Shown: positions 18,881 to 28,784 of the stretch, piece after piece | Layout: each line of letters starts with the position of its first letter | Position numbering within the stretch: position 1 is the stretch's first letter | Assembly (NCBI RefSeq): GCF_030156785.1 | Contig: NZ_JASGLW010000007.1 | Span: forward strand, 42,048-106,047 | Reading direction: 5' to 3' | DNA: 64,000 bases | Origin: Methanohalophilus sp. | GTDB lineage: Archaea > Halobacteriota > Methanosarcinia > Methanosarcinales > Methanosarcinaceae | Program-made: the position numbers and the translations under genes | The notes under the pieces: generated by a model | What the model saw: only the letters and a program-made list of their open reading frames with translations | Told to the model about the DNA's origin: nothing | Database searches by the model: none

Positions 18881-20326
18881 GTGATTGATTTGAAGTATAA
18901 GGTAGTTCTTGGAGCATTAGGATTCATTCTTTGGATATTAGGCGCTTTCATGGCCATCCCACTGATGGTATCGTTTTACTACCACGAATCACCGAACACC
19001 TTTGCACTTCCTATTATGATAACGATATTGACGGCTTTCTGTTTGACTATCTTTTTGGAAAGGGAGAATGATGAATGGGACTTACGCGAAGGTTTTTTAA
19101 TAGTTGCTTTTGGATGGCTTCTCGCGGCAGCATTTGGGTCGCTTCCATATATTTTTGAGGGTTTGCCTCCATTAAATGCTTTCTTTGAATCCATGTCTGG
19201 ATTTACAACCACTGGAGCTACTGTTTTTACAGATATTGAAAGTCATAGCAAGGGGCTCTTATTCTGGAGAAGTCTGACCCAATGGCTGGGCGGCATGGGA
19301 ATTATTATGCTTTTCATTGCTATCCTTCCGAACTTGGGAATTGCAGGAAGACAGCTTTTCCGTGCTGAAGTCCCGGGTCCAAAGGAGGACCAGCTAAAAC
19401 CAAGGATCCGTGAAACAGCAAAGATCCTTTGGATGGTTTATCTTGTAATGACCCTTATGGAATTTGCGTCCCTGACGATTGTGGGGTTACACCCTTACGA
19501 TGCCATCACCCATACCTTTTCAACGATGGCATGTGGAGGGTTTTCACCAAAAGGGGAAAGTGTGGCTGCATTTGGAGATCCTTTGGTTGAAGGTATTATT
19601 ACTCTCTTCATGTTTTTTGCAGGTGCTAATTTTGCGCTCCATTACAAATCACTCTATATTGATCGAAAAAGCCTTTTGAAAGATCAGGAGTTCAGGTTTT
19701 ATTTCTTTTTGATTGTGTGTGCATTTCTCATTCTGGCATATATGTTGTTTTCCACTGGAGTATATTCAATTTCAGATTCTTTTAGGTATGGCATTTTTCA
19801 GGTAGTTTCAATAATGACAACTACTGGTTTTGCAACTGTTGATTTCAACCAGTGGCCAGATTCTGCTAAAATTGTGTTATTTACCCTGATGTTTATTGGT
19901 GGATGTGCAGGATCAACAGCAGGTGGTGTGAAAGTTGTCAGATTCCTTCTTTTGTTCAAGTATGCACAAAAAGAGCTTTTTAAGGTAATTCATCCAAAGG
20001 CTGTAAAACCTATTCGTTTTAACAACAAAGTCGTACCCGATGATGTAATGCAGGCAACTATATCTTTCATGATATTCTATTTTTCTATATTCTTTATCAG
20101 CTCGATTCTCCTGTCTCTAATGGGACTGGATTTTGTAACTTCAATGAGTGCTTCCATCGCAACGCTGGGAAATATCGGCCCAGGATTTGCACTAGTTGGA
20201 CCTATGCAAAATTTTGACATAATCCCAGCCTTTGGAAAGTGTATCCTGATTACCAATATGTGGATAGGAAGACTTGAGGTATTTACGGTTCTTGTAGTTT
20301 TCACACCGGCATTCTGGAACAAATAA
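18881..20326 (+). CDS. trkH: Trk potassium transporter membrane subunit TrkH
   Basis: A 481-residue membrane protein of the TrkH/KtrB superfamily. Four pore loops with filter glycines are recognisable: [28 protein letters not shown] and LGNIGPGF. It conducts K+ inward together with the TrkA ring. The start is GTG 18881 or TTG 18890; the upstream sequence AGTGATT at 18880 could serve as the binding site for the latter. It converges with the geranylgeranyl reductase gene, eight bases apart. Confidence 0.95.
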   Translation: MIDLKYKVVLGALGFILWILGAFMAIPLMVSFYYHESPNTFALPIMITILTAFCLTIFLERENDEWDLREGFLIVAFGWLLAAAFGSLPYIFEGLPPLNAFFESMSGFTTTGATVFTDIESHSKGLLFWRSLTQWLGGMGIIMLFIAILPNLGIAGRQLFRAEVPGPKEDQLKPRIRETAKILWMVYLVMTLMEFASLTIVGLHPYDAITHTFSTMACGGFSPKGESVAAFGDPLVEGIITLFMFFAGANFALHYKSLYIDRKSLLKDQEFRFYFFLIVCAFLILAYMLFSTGVYSISDSFRYGIFQVVSIMTTTGFATVDFNQWPDSAKIVLFTLMFIGGCAGSTAGGVKVVRFLLLFKYAQKELFKVIHPKAVKPIRFNNKVVPDDVMQATISFMIFYFSIFFISSILLSLMGLDFVTSMSASIATLGNIGPGFALVGPMQNFDIIPAFGKCILITNMWIGRLEVFTVLVVFTPAFWNK

Positions 20327-20334
20327 AGCATTAG

Positions 20335-21534
20335 TTATTTCTTCTGTTTTGTTTCCTTAATCAGACCGCGCAGATTCCAGAGCAATTTCTTATTTGCTTT
20401 GAAAAGAGCAGTCAGAAGCTCTTTGATTGTTATTTTATGGATGGCAATTCCTTCAATTGACCGTGCAAGTGAATTAAGGTCATCATCACTGAAATTTATG
20501 AACGTATTCTTCACTTTCAAGCTAAAGGCTATATCTTCACCAATTGTTGCACGCCATCTCTTTTCATATTCCTGCAGACTAGCTATGGAACAATCTCCTT
20601 TCTTAATGGCTTCGGCTGCAACTTCTGCCGCAATCTTACCAGCATCCATTGCATTAATTATTCCGCCGCCAGTTATTGGATCAGATTGCCTTGCAGCATC
20701 TCCTACCAACATCAGACCGTTTGCAATTGTCCGTTCGATGGGTCCGCTAACCGGCACCCCTCCATACACCATCTCAATTATCTTGCTTTCAGGAAAATGT
20801 TTCTCCTTGAATTCATTGAGATAATCAATAGCTTTTTTCTTCTCTGAACGACTTCCCAGAATTCCAACACCTAGGTTGGCTGTGCCATTACCTTTAGGGA
20901 ATACCCAAACATATCCTGCAGGAGCTATTTCATTTCCCAGATAAAAATAGCAGAAATTCTGGTCAATATCAATGTTTGTGACAAGATATTGTACGCATGT
21001 TTCCATGTCTGATGGCTTGCAGGCAGTATTAATTCCAGCCCACCTGCCAACCTTGGATTCCATTCCATCAGCACCAACAACAATCTTGCACCTGATTTTG
21101 TATTCTTCTCCCAGATGCATTACCTTTACGCCACAGACAGTGTCATTTTCGATTATTAGATCAGTGGCCCGTGTCTTGACCATGACTTCAGCTCCAGCCA
21201 TTGCGCTGGCATCTACAAGTGCTCGATCAAAGACTTTTCTTTCAAGTACATAACCGACTTCTCCGCCGGACATCTCTTCGTTCATTTCCACCATCGTCAT
21301 GTCCGGTGAAAATATACGGGATCCAATTACATCTGCACAAATCCATCGGGGATCTGGCTCAATATGATTCTTGAGTGCAATTTTTGCAACACCCTCAGCA
21401 CATCGGACAGGGTCACCTATTTCCTGCCTTTTTTCAATGAGAAGGACATCCAATCCCATTTCTGCGGCATATTTTGCAGCCATGGATCCGCCGGGACCTG
21501 CACCTACAACAACCATGTCATAATAGTCTTTCAA
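20335..21534 (-). CDS. Geranylgeranyl reductase family protein (archaeal lipid saturation)
   Basis: A 399-residue FAD protein of the geranylgeranyl reductase family. It has the dinucleotide motif [15 protein letters not shown], the conserved Cys in PVRCAEGV, and [15 protein letters not shown] near residue 290. It reduces the isoprenoid double bonds of archaeal membrane lipids. The start is TTG 21534, overlapping the ferredoxin stop as TTGA, so the ferredoxin is very probably its electron donor. A reductase-ferredoxin pair of this kind from Methanosarcina acetivorans has been shown to be needed for full lipid saturation. Confidence 0.9.
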   Translation of the reverse strand: MKDYYDMVVVGAGPGGSMAAKYAAEMGLDVLLIEKRQEIGDPVRCAEGVAKIALKNHIEPDPRWICADVIGSRIFSPDMTMVEMNEEMSGGEVGYVLERKVFDRALVDASAMAGAEVMVKTRATDLIIENDTVCGVKVMHLGEEYKIRCKIVVGADGMESKVGRWAGINTACKPSDMETCVQYLVTNIDIDQNFCYFYLGNEIAPAGYVWVFPKGNGTANLGVGILGSRSEKKKAIDYLNEFKEKHFPESKIIEMVYGGVPVSGPIERTIANGLMLVGDAARQSDPITGGGIINAMDAGKIAAEVAAEAIKKGDCSIASLQEYEKRWRATIGEDIAFSLKVKNTFINFSDDDLNSLARSIEGIAIHKITIKELLTALFKANKKLLWNLRGLIKETKQKK

Positions 21535-21704
21535 CGTTTCACCTCAATAGCGCCAACCGGACATATCTTTGCACATATTCCACAACTGGTACAAGATTTA
21601 CCAACTTCTATCCATGTCTCTACAAGTTCAAGTGATCCTGAAGGACATACTCCAACACATGCACCACAATAGCCGCATTTGTACCTATTTATGCTAATGC
21701 TCAT
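21531..21704 (-). CDS. 2[4Fe-4S] ferredoxin
   Basis: A 57-residue ferredoxin found by direct translation. It carries two CxxCxxCxxxCP motifs: [12 protein letters not shown] and [12 protein letters not shown], each binding a [4Fe-4S] cluster. ATG 21704 is preceded by GGTGATTGG. Its stop overlaps the TTG start of the geranylgeranyl reductase gene, indicating coupled translation and a dedicated electron donor role. A TATA-like ATATATATAT lies about 65 bases upstream. Confidence 0.9.
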   Translation of the reverse strand: MSISINRYKCGYCGACVGVCPSGSLELVETWIEVGKSCTSCGICAKICPVGAIEVKR

Positions 21705-21765
21705 CCAATCACCATGTCCAATCTCTAAAAACTGAGGTGTAACTAAGTCCTAATGTACTTCAAGA

Positions 21766-21780
21766 TTCATATATATATCG
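21766..21780 (-). promoter_or_regulatory. Candidate TATA box for ferredoxin-geranylgeranyl reductase operon
   Basis: On the minus strand the run ATATATATATGAA lies about 65 bases before the ferredoxin start, in the 285-base gap after cofC. It is the most TATA-like element in this gap. The rest of the gap holds no gene I can support. Confidence 0.4.
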
Positions 21781-21989
21781 TTTTGGCACCGCTATCATAT
21801 ACGGCAGATAGGACAGTTTCTTTGCCTTCTTACGCACTGACGATTTATAAGATATTTCCTCAAATATTTATAGGTACTTTGAAGACGATAATCGATTCCA
21901 AGATGTGAAGGATACAGATTTAGATCTTCTGCTGCCTTATGATTTAACTGCAATTGTTTACTGGAAGATAATAGGGGAAAAGAATCACA

Positions 21990-22646
21990 TTAACTGGATA
22001 AGAACTTCTGTGAATGCTGCAAGGGATAATACTTTACTCTTCCGTTGCCACCTTCCTTCTTTACAAAATTATTTTTGGCATATTCCCTGGCAAGCCCTTT
22101 ACCGTGTAATATCAATTCAACAATATCATTGGGTTCATCAATATCGGTACTGGCCAGAAATGAATCGTATTTTGCAAGGGAAAGTCCCAGCTGGCTGGCA
22201 ATATTACAATGATTCTCGAAACTTGAATTATAGTACTTGACTCGGAATATGTCAGGTCTCCTAATATAAAGAATATTGGTACCTCCTCCCTTTCCCGGAA
22301 CAATAACAATCTCTTCATCACTTGAAATTATTTCCCTGATGTGTTTTGGCCTGACAAGAGGCAGATCTGCCATAATTATTAAAACCGGTTCATTTTGACA
22401 AACGAGGTAGCTATTGAGAGCTTCATTAAGGTCGGCTTCATCCTCGATTACAGATACTCCAAGTCCGTCTTCAACTTCTTCCGGAGACGGCGTGAGTATA
22501 TCAATGTTTGTAATGCCAGCTTCTTTCATAGATCCAATGACATCCTTTAGCATAAGCTCAACAAATGTTTCCCTCTGGATTTTTGTCATAACATTTGAAA
22601 GCCGGGATTTGGCATTTTTTTTCTTGTATGGAATAACCGCTCTCAT
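21990..22646 (-). CDS. cofC: 2-phospho-L-lactate guanylyltransferase
   Basis: A 218-residue CofC, which activates the phospho-acid (2-phospho-L-lactate) with GTP for F420 side-chain assembly. The nucleotidyltransferase start [17 protein letters not shown], the metal-site MADLPLV and [10 protein letters not shown] are typical. It overlaps the end of the upstream cofH by four bases. The C-terminal 25 residues are basic and less conserved-looking. Confidence 0.92.
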   Translation of the reverse strand: MRAVIPYKKKNAKSRLSNVMTKIQRETFVELMLKDVIGSMKEAGITNIDILTPSPEEVEDGLGVSVIEDEADLNEALNSYLVCQNEPVLIIMADLPLVRPKHIREIISSDEEIVIVPGKGGGTNILYIRRPDIFRVKYYNSSFENHCNIASQLGLSLAKYDSFLASTDIDEPNDIVELILHGKGLAREYAKNNFVKKEGGNGRVKYYPLQHSQKFLSS

Positions 22647-23713
22647 TTGAATTCCCTGTATAAGGTGTCACGTTTTGTAGGGGTCCTGCCAATCTGATTA
22701 ATAAGCCATTCGATCTCTTCCGGAGGTAGCCATTGCCCATTTGTACCGCCGGAAGCCATGGTTATTTGATCTTCAATCAGGGTTCCACCCAAATCATTGG
22801 CCCCGCAGTTAAGTGCTACCTGCGCGAGTTTTTTACCCAATTTTACCCAGCTTGCCTGAATATTTGGAATATGTGTATGAAGCAATATTCGTGAAATAGC
22901 ATATAATTTCAAATCCTCGATTCCACCTGTTGCATACTTTCCCTTGTCCATCATCTCCTCACCTATTCGGTTATTATATGGCAGGAATGGTAATGGTACG
23001 AATTCGGTAAAACGTCCTGTCTTTTGCTGAATATCTCTTATAATCAGAATATGATCAATGCGTTCTTCCCAGGTTTCCACATGCCCATACATAATTGTAG
23101 AATTTGTTGAAAGTCCGGTTTCATGGGCTTTCATTATGGTTTCTATCCATTGTTCAGTGGTTATTTTTGAAGGACAGATTATTTTTCTTACCCTGTCGGA
23201 AAGGACTTCTGCAGAGGTTCCAGTAAGGGTATCAAGGCCGGCATCCTTAAGTTTTTGGAATGCCTCATTTAATGACAGTCCCGAAATACGGGCTGCATTG
23301 TATATTTCCATGGGTGAAAAAGCATGAATGGTTATCTCCGGGAACCTTTCTTTTACTGAACCAACTATGTCGATATAATATTCAAGATCAATATCTGGAA
23401 GAAAACCACCCTGAATACAAACCTCAATAACTCCCAAATCCTGAGATTCTTCAATTTGTTTTAGGATATTCGGGATATTCATTAAATACCCTTTATCCTG
23501 ATTAAAAGAACAGAATTTACACTTTGCCGTGCACATGTTAGTAAGATAGATATTACGATTTATAACATAAGTTACAGTGTCTCCAACCTCTTTTTTTCGC
23601 AATTCGTCTGCAAAATTAAATATCTCAAAGGGATTCAATTCCAGAATTTCAAAAGCATCTTTTTTTGTGGCTTTACCGGCATAAGCACGCTCTTTTATTT
23701 CATCATCAATCAT
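22643..23713 (-). CDS. cofH: FO synthase subunit CofH (second copy)
   Basis: A 356-residue radical SAM protein with the motif CTAKCKFC at about 62-69. CofH joins tyrosine-derived radical to the pyrimidine on the way to the deazaflavin FO. It overlaps the upstream cofH copy and downstream cofC by four bases each. It is clearly a tandem paralogue of the gene at 23710-24789: both share long identical stretches such as [20 protein letters not shown]. The two may differ in function. Confidence 0.92.
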   Translation of the reverse strand: MIDDEIKERAYAGKATKKDAFEILELNPFEIFNFADELRKKEVGDTVTYVINRNIYLTNMCTAKCKFCSFNQDKGYLMNIPNILKQIEESQDLGVIEVCIQGGFLPDIDLEYYIDIVGSVKERFPEITIHAFSPMEIYNAARISGLSLNEAFQKLKDAGLDTLTGTSAEVLSDRVRKIICPSKITTEQWIETIMKAHETGLSTNSTIMYGHVETWEERIDHILIIRDIQQKTGRFTEFVPLPFLPYNNRIGEEMMDKGKYATGGIEDLKLYAISRILLHTHIPNIQASWVKLGKKLAQVALNCGANDLGGTLIEDQITMASGGTNGQWLPPEEIEWLINQIGRTPTKRDTLYREFK

Positions 23714-24789
23714 ATGACACTCTCATATAATGTGTTTCTCTGGACAGGATTTCTGCCAGCAGTGTTAATAATCCATTCAAGTTCCACAACTGAGATGCTT
23801 TCCCCGTTAGTTGCACCTGCGGATTTGGATATTTTTTCTTCCATCAGTGTTCCGCCAAGATCGTTGGCACCACAGTTCAGTGCAACCTGTGCGAGCTTCT
23901 TGCCGAGTTTCACCCAACTTGCCTGTATGTTCGGGATATGTGTGTTCAGGAGGATTCTGGACAGGGCATAGATCTGGAGATCCGTAATACCTCCTGTTGC
24001 ATATTCCCCCTTTGCTATCATCTGCTCCCCTATGGGATTATTGTATGGCATAAAAGGCAAGGGCACAAATTCTGTAAATCCGCCGGTTGTTTGCTGTATA
24101 TCCCTGATTATAAGAATATGATCAATACGCTCTTCCCATGTCTCCACATGCCCGTACATCATTGTTGCAGTAGTCGGTATTCCAAGATTATGGGCGGTTG
24201 TGACAACATCAATCCATTTTCGGGTGGGAAGCTTGGAAGGACAAATTATCTTGCGAACCCTGTCCGAGAGAATTTCTGCTGCGGTTCCGGGCATTGTATC
24301 AAGACCGCTATTTTTGAGTCGCTTTAGAGTATTCTCAACAGAAAGGTTACTGGCTTTTGAAAGATGATATACTTCCATAGGAGAGTATGCGTGGATGTGC
24401 ATGTCCGGAAAGTTGGATTTGATGGAACTAAGGATTTTCTGATAAAAACCAATATCCGGTTTCTCAAGCAAGCCACCCTGAATACAAACTTCAGTTGCAC
24501 CTGCATCATTTGCTTCCTTTGTTTTGTTCAGGATCTCTTCCACCCCTAGGAAGTAATTCTCTTGATGTTTAAATGCGCAGAATCCACAATTTCCTAAGCA
24601 TTTGTCTGTAAAATTGATATTGCGGTTTACAACATATGAGACTTTATCACCGACAGCAATTTGTCTCAACTCATCGGCAAAGGAAAGCAACTCAAATAGA
24701 GGTACTTCAAGCAGCTTCATGGCATCCTCTTTGGTTGCAGTACCTGAGTATGCCCTTTCAATTATATCCTGGGGGATAGTTTGTTCCAT
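23710..24789 (-). CDS. cofH: FO synthase subunit CofH (first copy)
   Basis: A 359-residue CofH with radical SAM motif CLGNCGFC at about 64-71 and the shared block [20 protein letters not shown]. Together with CofG it forms 7,8-didemethyl-8-hydroxy-5-deazariboflavin. It follows cofG by 14 bases and overlaps the second cofH by four. Which copy is the main FO synthase subunit cannot be told from the sequence. Confidence 0.93.
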   Translation of the reverse strand: MEQTIPQDIIERAYSGTATKEDAMKLLEVPLFELLSFADELRQIAVGDKVSYVVNRNINFTDKCLGNCGFCAFKHQENYFLGVEEILNKTKEANDAGATEVCIQGGLLEKPDIGFYQKILSSIKSNFPDMHIHAYSPMEVYHLSKASNLSVENTLKRLKNSGLDTMPGTAAEILSDRVRKIICPSKLPTRKWIDVVTTAHNLGIPTTATMMYGHVETWEERIDHILIIRDIQQTTGGFTEFVPLPFMPYNNPIGEQMIAKGEYATGGITDLQIYALSRILLNTHIPNIQASWVKLGKKLAQVALNCGANDLGGTLMEEKISKSAGATNGESISVVELEWIINTAGRNPVQRNTLYESVI

Positions 24790-24803
24790 TATTTTCCTTC
24801 CTT

Positions 24804-25787
24804 TTAAGCTCTGTAGCCTTCATTATCCGCAAGAGATCTTATGAGGACATCCAATTTTTCCCCATACCATTCCTTCTTTATAAATTTAGGGTATATTGAT
24901 AATCTTTCCCTTAATGGTAGACCTTTTAACATTTTCCTGAGTTTTTCCACATCAGGCCACTCTGCTTCAGGATTAATCCAGTCTATAGTTGTAGGAGATA
25001 TACCTCCCAGATCACCTGCTCCGCATTTCACAAGACTGTAAGGATCTATCAGGTTTGGGGCTACCTGCACTTCCACATCCGGAGGAAGAATTTTCCTTGC
25101 AAACCTGACTGTTTCCATCATTTCTTTCTTTGTTGGAGGTGCATTATTTTCCATTTCAGTCCCAGGTTTAGGCATAAAATTCTGGATAATTACTTCCTGT
25201 ATGTGATCGTACTTTTCATGGATTTCCGCAATCTTTTGCAAAGATGCTATCCTGTCGTCTTTCGTCTCACCGATTCCCACAAGAATGCCTGTAGTAAACG
25301 GAATTTTTAATTTCCCTGCATCTTCAATCATGCGTATCCGGATGTCGGGTTTTTTTCCCGGGGAATTTGCATGAGCCTTCAGAGTCGACACGGTTTCAAG
25401 CATAAGCCCCATGCTGGCGTTAACAGGTTTTAGTTTTTCAAGTTCCTGATAGGAAAGAATGCCTGCATTGGTGTGGGGAAGCATGCCGATTTCTATTGCC
25501 ATTTCACAAAGATTGTAAACATAATCCACAGTGGAACTATAGCCCAGTTCCGCAAGCATCTGCCGGTACTCTGGAACCTCTTCGGCGTACTCCCCAAAAA
25601 CAAAAAGTGCTTCGGTACATCCGGCACTTACACCGCTTTGCAGTATTGATCTGACTTCATCTTCTGCCATAAGGCACGCCTCAGGGTGATTCGGATCCCT
25701 GCGGAATGTGCAATAGCCACACCTGTTCCTACAAATATTTGTCACCGGAATGAAAACGTTACGTGCGAATGTGACATGTTCTGGCAT
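24804..25787 (-). CDS. cofG: FO synthase subunit CofG
   Basis: A 327-residue radical SAM enzyme with the motif CRNRCGYC at about 19-26 and GDLGGISPTTIDWINPE near the end. With CofH it makes the F420 chromophore FO. First gene of the cofG-cofH-cofH-cofC operon. It is divergent from maf, with the promoter in the 100 bases between them. Confidence 0.95.
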   Translation of the reverse strand: MPEHVTFARNVFIPVTNICRNRCGYCTFRRDPNHPEACLMAEDEVRSILQSGVSAGCTEALFVFGEYAEEVPEYRQMLAELGYSSTVDYVYNLCEMAIEIGMLPHTNAGILSYQELEKLKPVNASMGLMLETVSTLKAHANSPGKKPDIRIRMIEDAGKLKIPFTTGILVGIGETKDDRIASLQKIAEIHEKYDHIQEVIIQNFMPKPGTEMENNAPPTKKEMMETVRFARKILPPDVEVQVAPNLIDPYSLVKCGAGDLGGISPTTIDWINPEAEWPDVEKLRKMLKGLPLRERLSIYPKFIKKEWYGEKLDVLIRSLADNEGYRA

Positions 25788-25888
25788 GGATTGAATGTGA
25801 ATTGAAAGCTTTTGTACATAAGTTTAATGCAAGTTTCGTCGGAGAATTTTATTTTCCCGATATACCATTATTATATGAGGAGAGATTT

Positions 25889-26494
25889 TTGCATAGTATG
25901 CGATGTATAATTCTCGCATCAGGATCTCCTCGCCGGAAGGAACTATTGTCCCAATTAATCGGAGATTCATTCGAAGTAGTTGTACCCTCATATGAAGAAT
26001 CCGAAATTGAGGATATGGATCCTGAATCACTCGTATTGCATCATGCTGTCCAAAAAGGACACGATGTTGCTAAAAAGTTACAGAAAGGAGTAGTAATTTC
26101 CGCAGATAGTATGGTTTTATGCGAGGGTAAGCTTCTCGGAAAGCCGAATTCGAATTTGCAGGCACAACAGATGTTGAAGCTAATTAATGGTCAGATAGTG
26201 CAGGTTATTACAGGGCTTGTTTTGATTGATGTGAATAACGGAAAAGAATTGAAGGACACGGTTTCAACTCTCGTTTTTATCAAGCAATTATCCGATGACG
26301 AGATTGCCAGTTATGTGACTTCAGAGGAGCCTATAGACAAGGCTGGTGCATTTGCCATACAGGGCAAAGGAGCTGCCATAGTTGAACGTATTGAAGGAGA
26401 CTACTTTAATGTAGTCGGATTGCCTTTATTTACCCTTTCTGAAATGCTCATGCAAATCGGGATCAATGTTCTGGGTCCGACTCCGCTGGAGTAA
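25889..26494 (+). CDS. Maf-like nucleotide pyrophosphatase
   Basis: A Maf/Ham1-type house-cleaning NTP pyrophosphatase of about 200 residues with IILASGSPRRKELLSQL at the N-terminus and SADSMV, EPIDKAGAFAIQGKGA further on. It hydrolyses dTTP/UTP or modified nucleotides. GAGGAGAG at 25877-25884 is spaced well for TTG 25889 (four bases) but too far from the ATG at 25898, so the TTG may be the start. The longer frame from 25802 is probably not translated. Confidence 0.88.
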   Translation: MHSMRCIILASGSPRRKELLSQLIGDSFEVVVPSYEESEIEDMDPESLVLHHAVQKGHDVAKKLQKGVVISADSMVLCEGKLLGKPNSNLQAQQMLKLINGQIVQVITGLVLIDVNNGKELKDTVSTLVFIKQLSDDEIASYVTSEEPIDKAGAFAIQGKGAAIVERIEGDYFNVVGLPLFTLSEMLMQIGINVLGPTPLE

Positions 26495-26726
26495 CGGTCT
26501 GTTTTGTCCCTTATAATCCATTTCCCGTATATGTAGTATATCAGATATGGAAATCCAGTAAATCCATCATTTCAACAATCGGAAGAGCGATTCGGTATGA
26601 AAAGGATAATTATTCACACGATCATTGAAGGATAAGCCCCATTTCCGAGAGAAGTTTCTTCATGACGATTTCGCCAATTTTGGAATGTATTCTACAAAGA
26701 TGTTCTTTTGCTTTGAATCGGTAAGA
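26495..26726. other. Intergenic region between maf and the FAD oxidoreductase gene
   Basis: A 230-base gap between convergent genes. A short minus-strand frame directly after the FAD oxidoreductase stop (about 26637-26717) reads HLCRIHSKIGEIVMKKLLSE and could be the tail of a decayed gene, but it has no start of its own and I assign no function. Confidence 0.3.
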
Positions 26727-27995
26727 TCATTGCAGGAGTTTTAAAGTGTTCATAACGCCAAGTGCAATGCCTTCTATCTCAATTCCGCCTTCCTCCTTTG
26801 CACCATCGCCTACGACAAAGAGGTTCTCCACAGGAGTCTTATTTCCTGGATCAGAGCCTGAAGCAGCCCGATTTACAGGCCAGCCGTTATGATAGGACTG
26901 AACGAGCAAGACTTCGTAATCCTTTCCTGCAAACAGTTCCTCCAGATCCTTTAATCCCATATTGATTTCTTCTTCGAGATTCCCAAGACGATCCCAGCTT
27001 ACGCACTGATGCGCCATGACAAGATGTTTTCCCGGAGGAGCAAGCCCGGGATCAATATTTGTAACTTCATTGATTCCGTTCACACGCCGGCAGAATGGCG
27101 TAAGAAGCACTCCACTATGTCCTATAAGCGGTTCATTTGCTCCAAGACATATTTTGACGCCTGCAGAGGATTTGATGTCTTTTACATTTTTGACGTAATC
27201 CTCATTAAGGTCGCTATTTTTGCAGAGCTGAGAGGTTTGTAGGTGACCGATATCGCTTATCACGAGGTCGGCAAGGTATTCTTTGCCATCAACAATAACG
27301 CCGGTTGCAGTGCCGTTCTCTACAAGAATTTCTTCAACTTCGGATTTAAGGTGAAGCTTTCCTCCGTTTTCACGAATGACATCTGCCAGCGCATCCGAGA
27401 TACCCTTGCATCCACCGATTGGAACGCCGGTTCCGCCATATTGGTACAAATTCCTGACAATGGAAAATGCTTCTTCCACAGGAACGTCCTTGCTTCTCAG
27501 GCTAAGCGCCCAGCCACAAAAAGAATCTGCAATTTTACGGGCATTGCTTTCATTCAAATTTCGGTTAATCCATTCTTCAAATGTAACTCCAGTTGGTGGA
27601 TTTCGTTTTGTCGTTGCGAGAAGGAAAAACAACTTAATCCTGTTCCACAACGAAAACTGTGTTCCGAAATTGTTGAAGGGAATGTCTTTGTATCCTTTGT
27701 AATAATTGTCATCTTTGCGGCTTGCTGGAACCCTAATAACCGCCATTGGATTACAGCGTACTATTTCAACATCCGCTCCCACGTCCCGTAGGAGCTTTGC
27801 CAGAGGGCCACCCGGACCATGCGGGACCATGTGAAGTGCACCCGTGGACAATTTGAAACCTTTGCAATCGATGTTTGTAAAACGTCCGCCATATATTGGA
27901 AGGCGTTCAAAAATGTCTACTTCATGGTTATCCCTAACAAGAGAGGCGCCGGTTAAAAGCCCCCCCAATCCCGCTCCTACGATTGCAACTTTCAT
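26727..27995 (-). CDS. Phytoene desaturase/carotene isomerase-like FAD oxidoreductase
   Basis: A 422-residue flavoprotein related to CrtI-type phytoene desaturases. The FAD Rossmann motif is at the very start (VGAGLGGLLTGASL), and GGCKGISDAL plus a C-terminal NLFVVGDGAKEEGGIEIEGI complete the FAD fold. Start ATG 27995 has GAGGATGGAG upstream and overlaps the stop of a ferredoxin gene as ATGA, so the ferredoxin is probably its redox partner. This suggests reduction or saturation of a polyprenyl substrate rather than O2- or quinone-linked desaturation. Substrate unknown. Confidence 0.82.
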   Translation of the reverse strand: MKVAIVGAGLGGLLTGASLVRDNHEVDIFERLPIYGGRFTNIDCKGFKLSTGALHMVPHGPGGPLAKLLRDVGADVEIVRCNPMAVIRVPASRKDDNYYKGYKDIPFNNFGTQFSLWNRIKLFFLLATTKRNPPTGVTFEEWINRNLNESNARKIADSFCGWALSLRSKDVPVEEAFSIVRNLYQYGGTGVPIGGCKGISDALADVIRENGGKLHLKSEVEEILVENGTATGVIVDGKEYLADLVISDIGHLQTSQLCKNSDLNEDYVKNVKDIKSSAGVKICLGANEPLIGHSGVLLTPFCRRVNGINEVTNIDPGLAPPGKHLVMAHQCVSWDRLGNLEEEINMGLKDLEELFAGKDYEVLLVQSYHNGWPVNRAASGSDPGNKTPVENLFVVGDGAKEEGGIEIEGIALGVMNTLKLLQ

Positions 27996-28156
27996 TCTCC
28001 ATCCTCGATAGCTTTCATTGGACAGTAAAGCATGCAAATCTTACAGTTGGTGCAGGCATCTGTAATATGAGCTCTACCCCCTGCCATCACAATAGCATTC
28101 TGCTTGCATACTGCTGTGCATTGTCCACATCCTACACACTTTTCAGTAACTTTCAC
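27992..28156 (-). CDS. 2[4Fe-4S] ferredoxin
   Basis: A 54-residue ferredoxin found by direct translation, with CVGCGQCTAVC and CTNCKICMLYCP cluster motifs. The start is GTG 28156 with GAGGGA five bases upstream. Its TGA overlaps the ATG of the FAD oxidoreductase gene. The layout mirrors the ferredoxin-geranylgeranyl reductase pair at 20335-21704. Confidence 0.88.
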   Translation of the reverse strand: MKVTEKCVGCGQCTAVCKQNAIVMAGGRAHITDACTNCKICMLYCPMKAIEDGE

Positions 28157-28308
28157 TTGGTTCCCTCTTCATTGTGGAGTTCAAAATACTCTCTTTTGAT
28201 GGAGCATATTATGGGTATTGAACATTTAGCATCCCTATTAATATTTTCTACATTCAATTGGTAACACAATTTACAGAACATATTGTTAATTATAAATGAT
28301 GATAATAG

Positions 28309-28345
28309 TTATATATGGCAACTACCAACATATCTCAATGGTGAT
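28309..28345 (+). promoter_or_regulatory. Promoter and ribosome binding site of the DUF22 gene
   Basis: A TATA-like GTTATATATGG at about 28310 lies 40 bases before the ATG at 28349, and GGTGAT at 28340-28345 is three bases before it. Together they support 28349 as the intended start of the frameshifted DUF22 gene. Confidence 0.55.
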
Positions 28346-28348
28346 AAA

Positions 28349-28770
28349 ATGTCTACAAAAGATATATATATGTAGTTTCACGCCAAAACGGCAAAGTTGT
28401 TTCGAAAAAAGTAAGAGCTTCTCCTTACGAATTTACTATAGCTACCCGTGCCAAGTGGGAAATGATTATTTCTGATGAAGACATTGAGATACATGCGGGC
28501 GAGTATCGAAAGATCAGAGTTCAAGAAATAACACTTGGTCCCGAAACTCTTGTTATTCCATGCGCATTCACTTATCACAATGTAGTGTCCACTGTTAAAG
28601 TAGGTTTAAAAGAGGGAACTTCTGTCATTGAAAAACCACGGCATATTCACTATGCATACGTTTTTGCTCAGGAAACAGGCAAAGTCCGTGAAGGAGAGTT
28701 GATTGGCGTACTCAACATATTCCCAATAATGTTCACACGAGATGCAGTTGAGCCTGTTATACTCAAATAA
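28349..28770 (+). pseudogene. DUF22 family protein, frameshifted in an AT repeat after the start codon
   Basis: The protein from about 28366 to 28770 matches the methanogen DUF22 family (YEFTIATRAKWEMIISDED, then GELIGVLNIFPIMF). The natural start, ATG 28349 with GGTGAT upstream, reads only MSTKDIYM before a TAG. The conserved frame resumes two bases later. The slip point is ATATATATAT at 28362-28371: four AT units instead of five would give an intact 139-residue protein starting MSTKDIYVVSRQNGK. An internal ATG at 28462 would lose 37 conserved residues. It may be a mutation, a switchable repeat, a recoding site or a sequencing error. The next gene starts 14 bases later. Confidence 0.8.
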
Positions 28771-28784
28771 GGGGGCCATACTGA

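Noticed and set aside
21905..22240. 111-codon plus-strand frame upstream of and across cofC
   Set aside because: Mostly antisense to cofC and without a ribosome binding site; a shadow frame.
28349..28375. TAG after MSTKDIYM in the DUF22 gene as a pyrrolysine codon
   Set aside because: Reading through this TAG stays in the wrong frame and meets a TAA 13 codons later; the conserved sequence is in another frame, so a frameshift explains it, not amber decoding.
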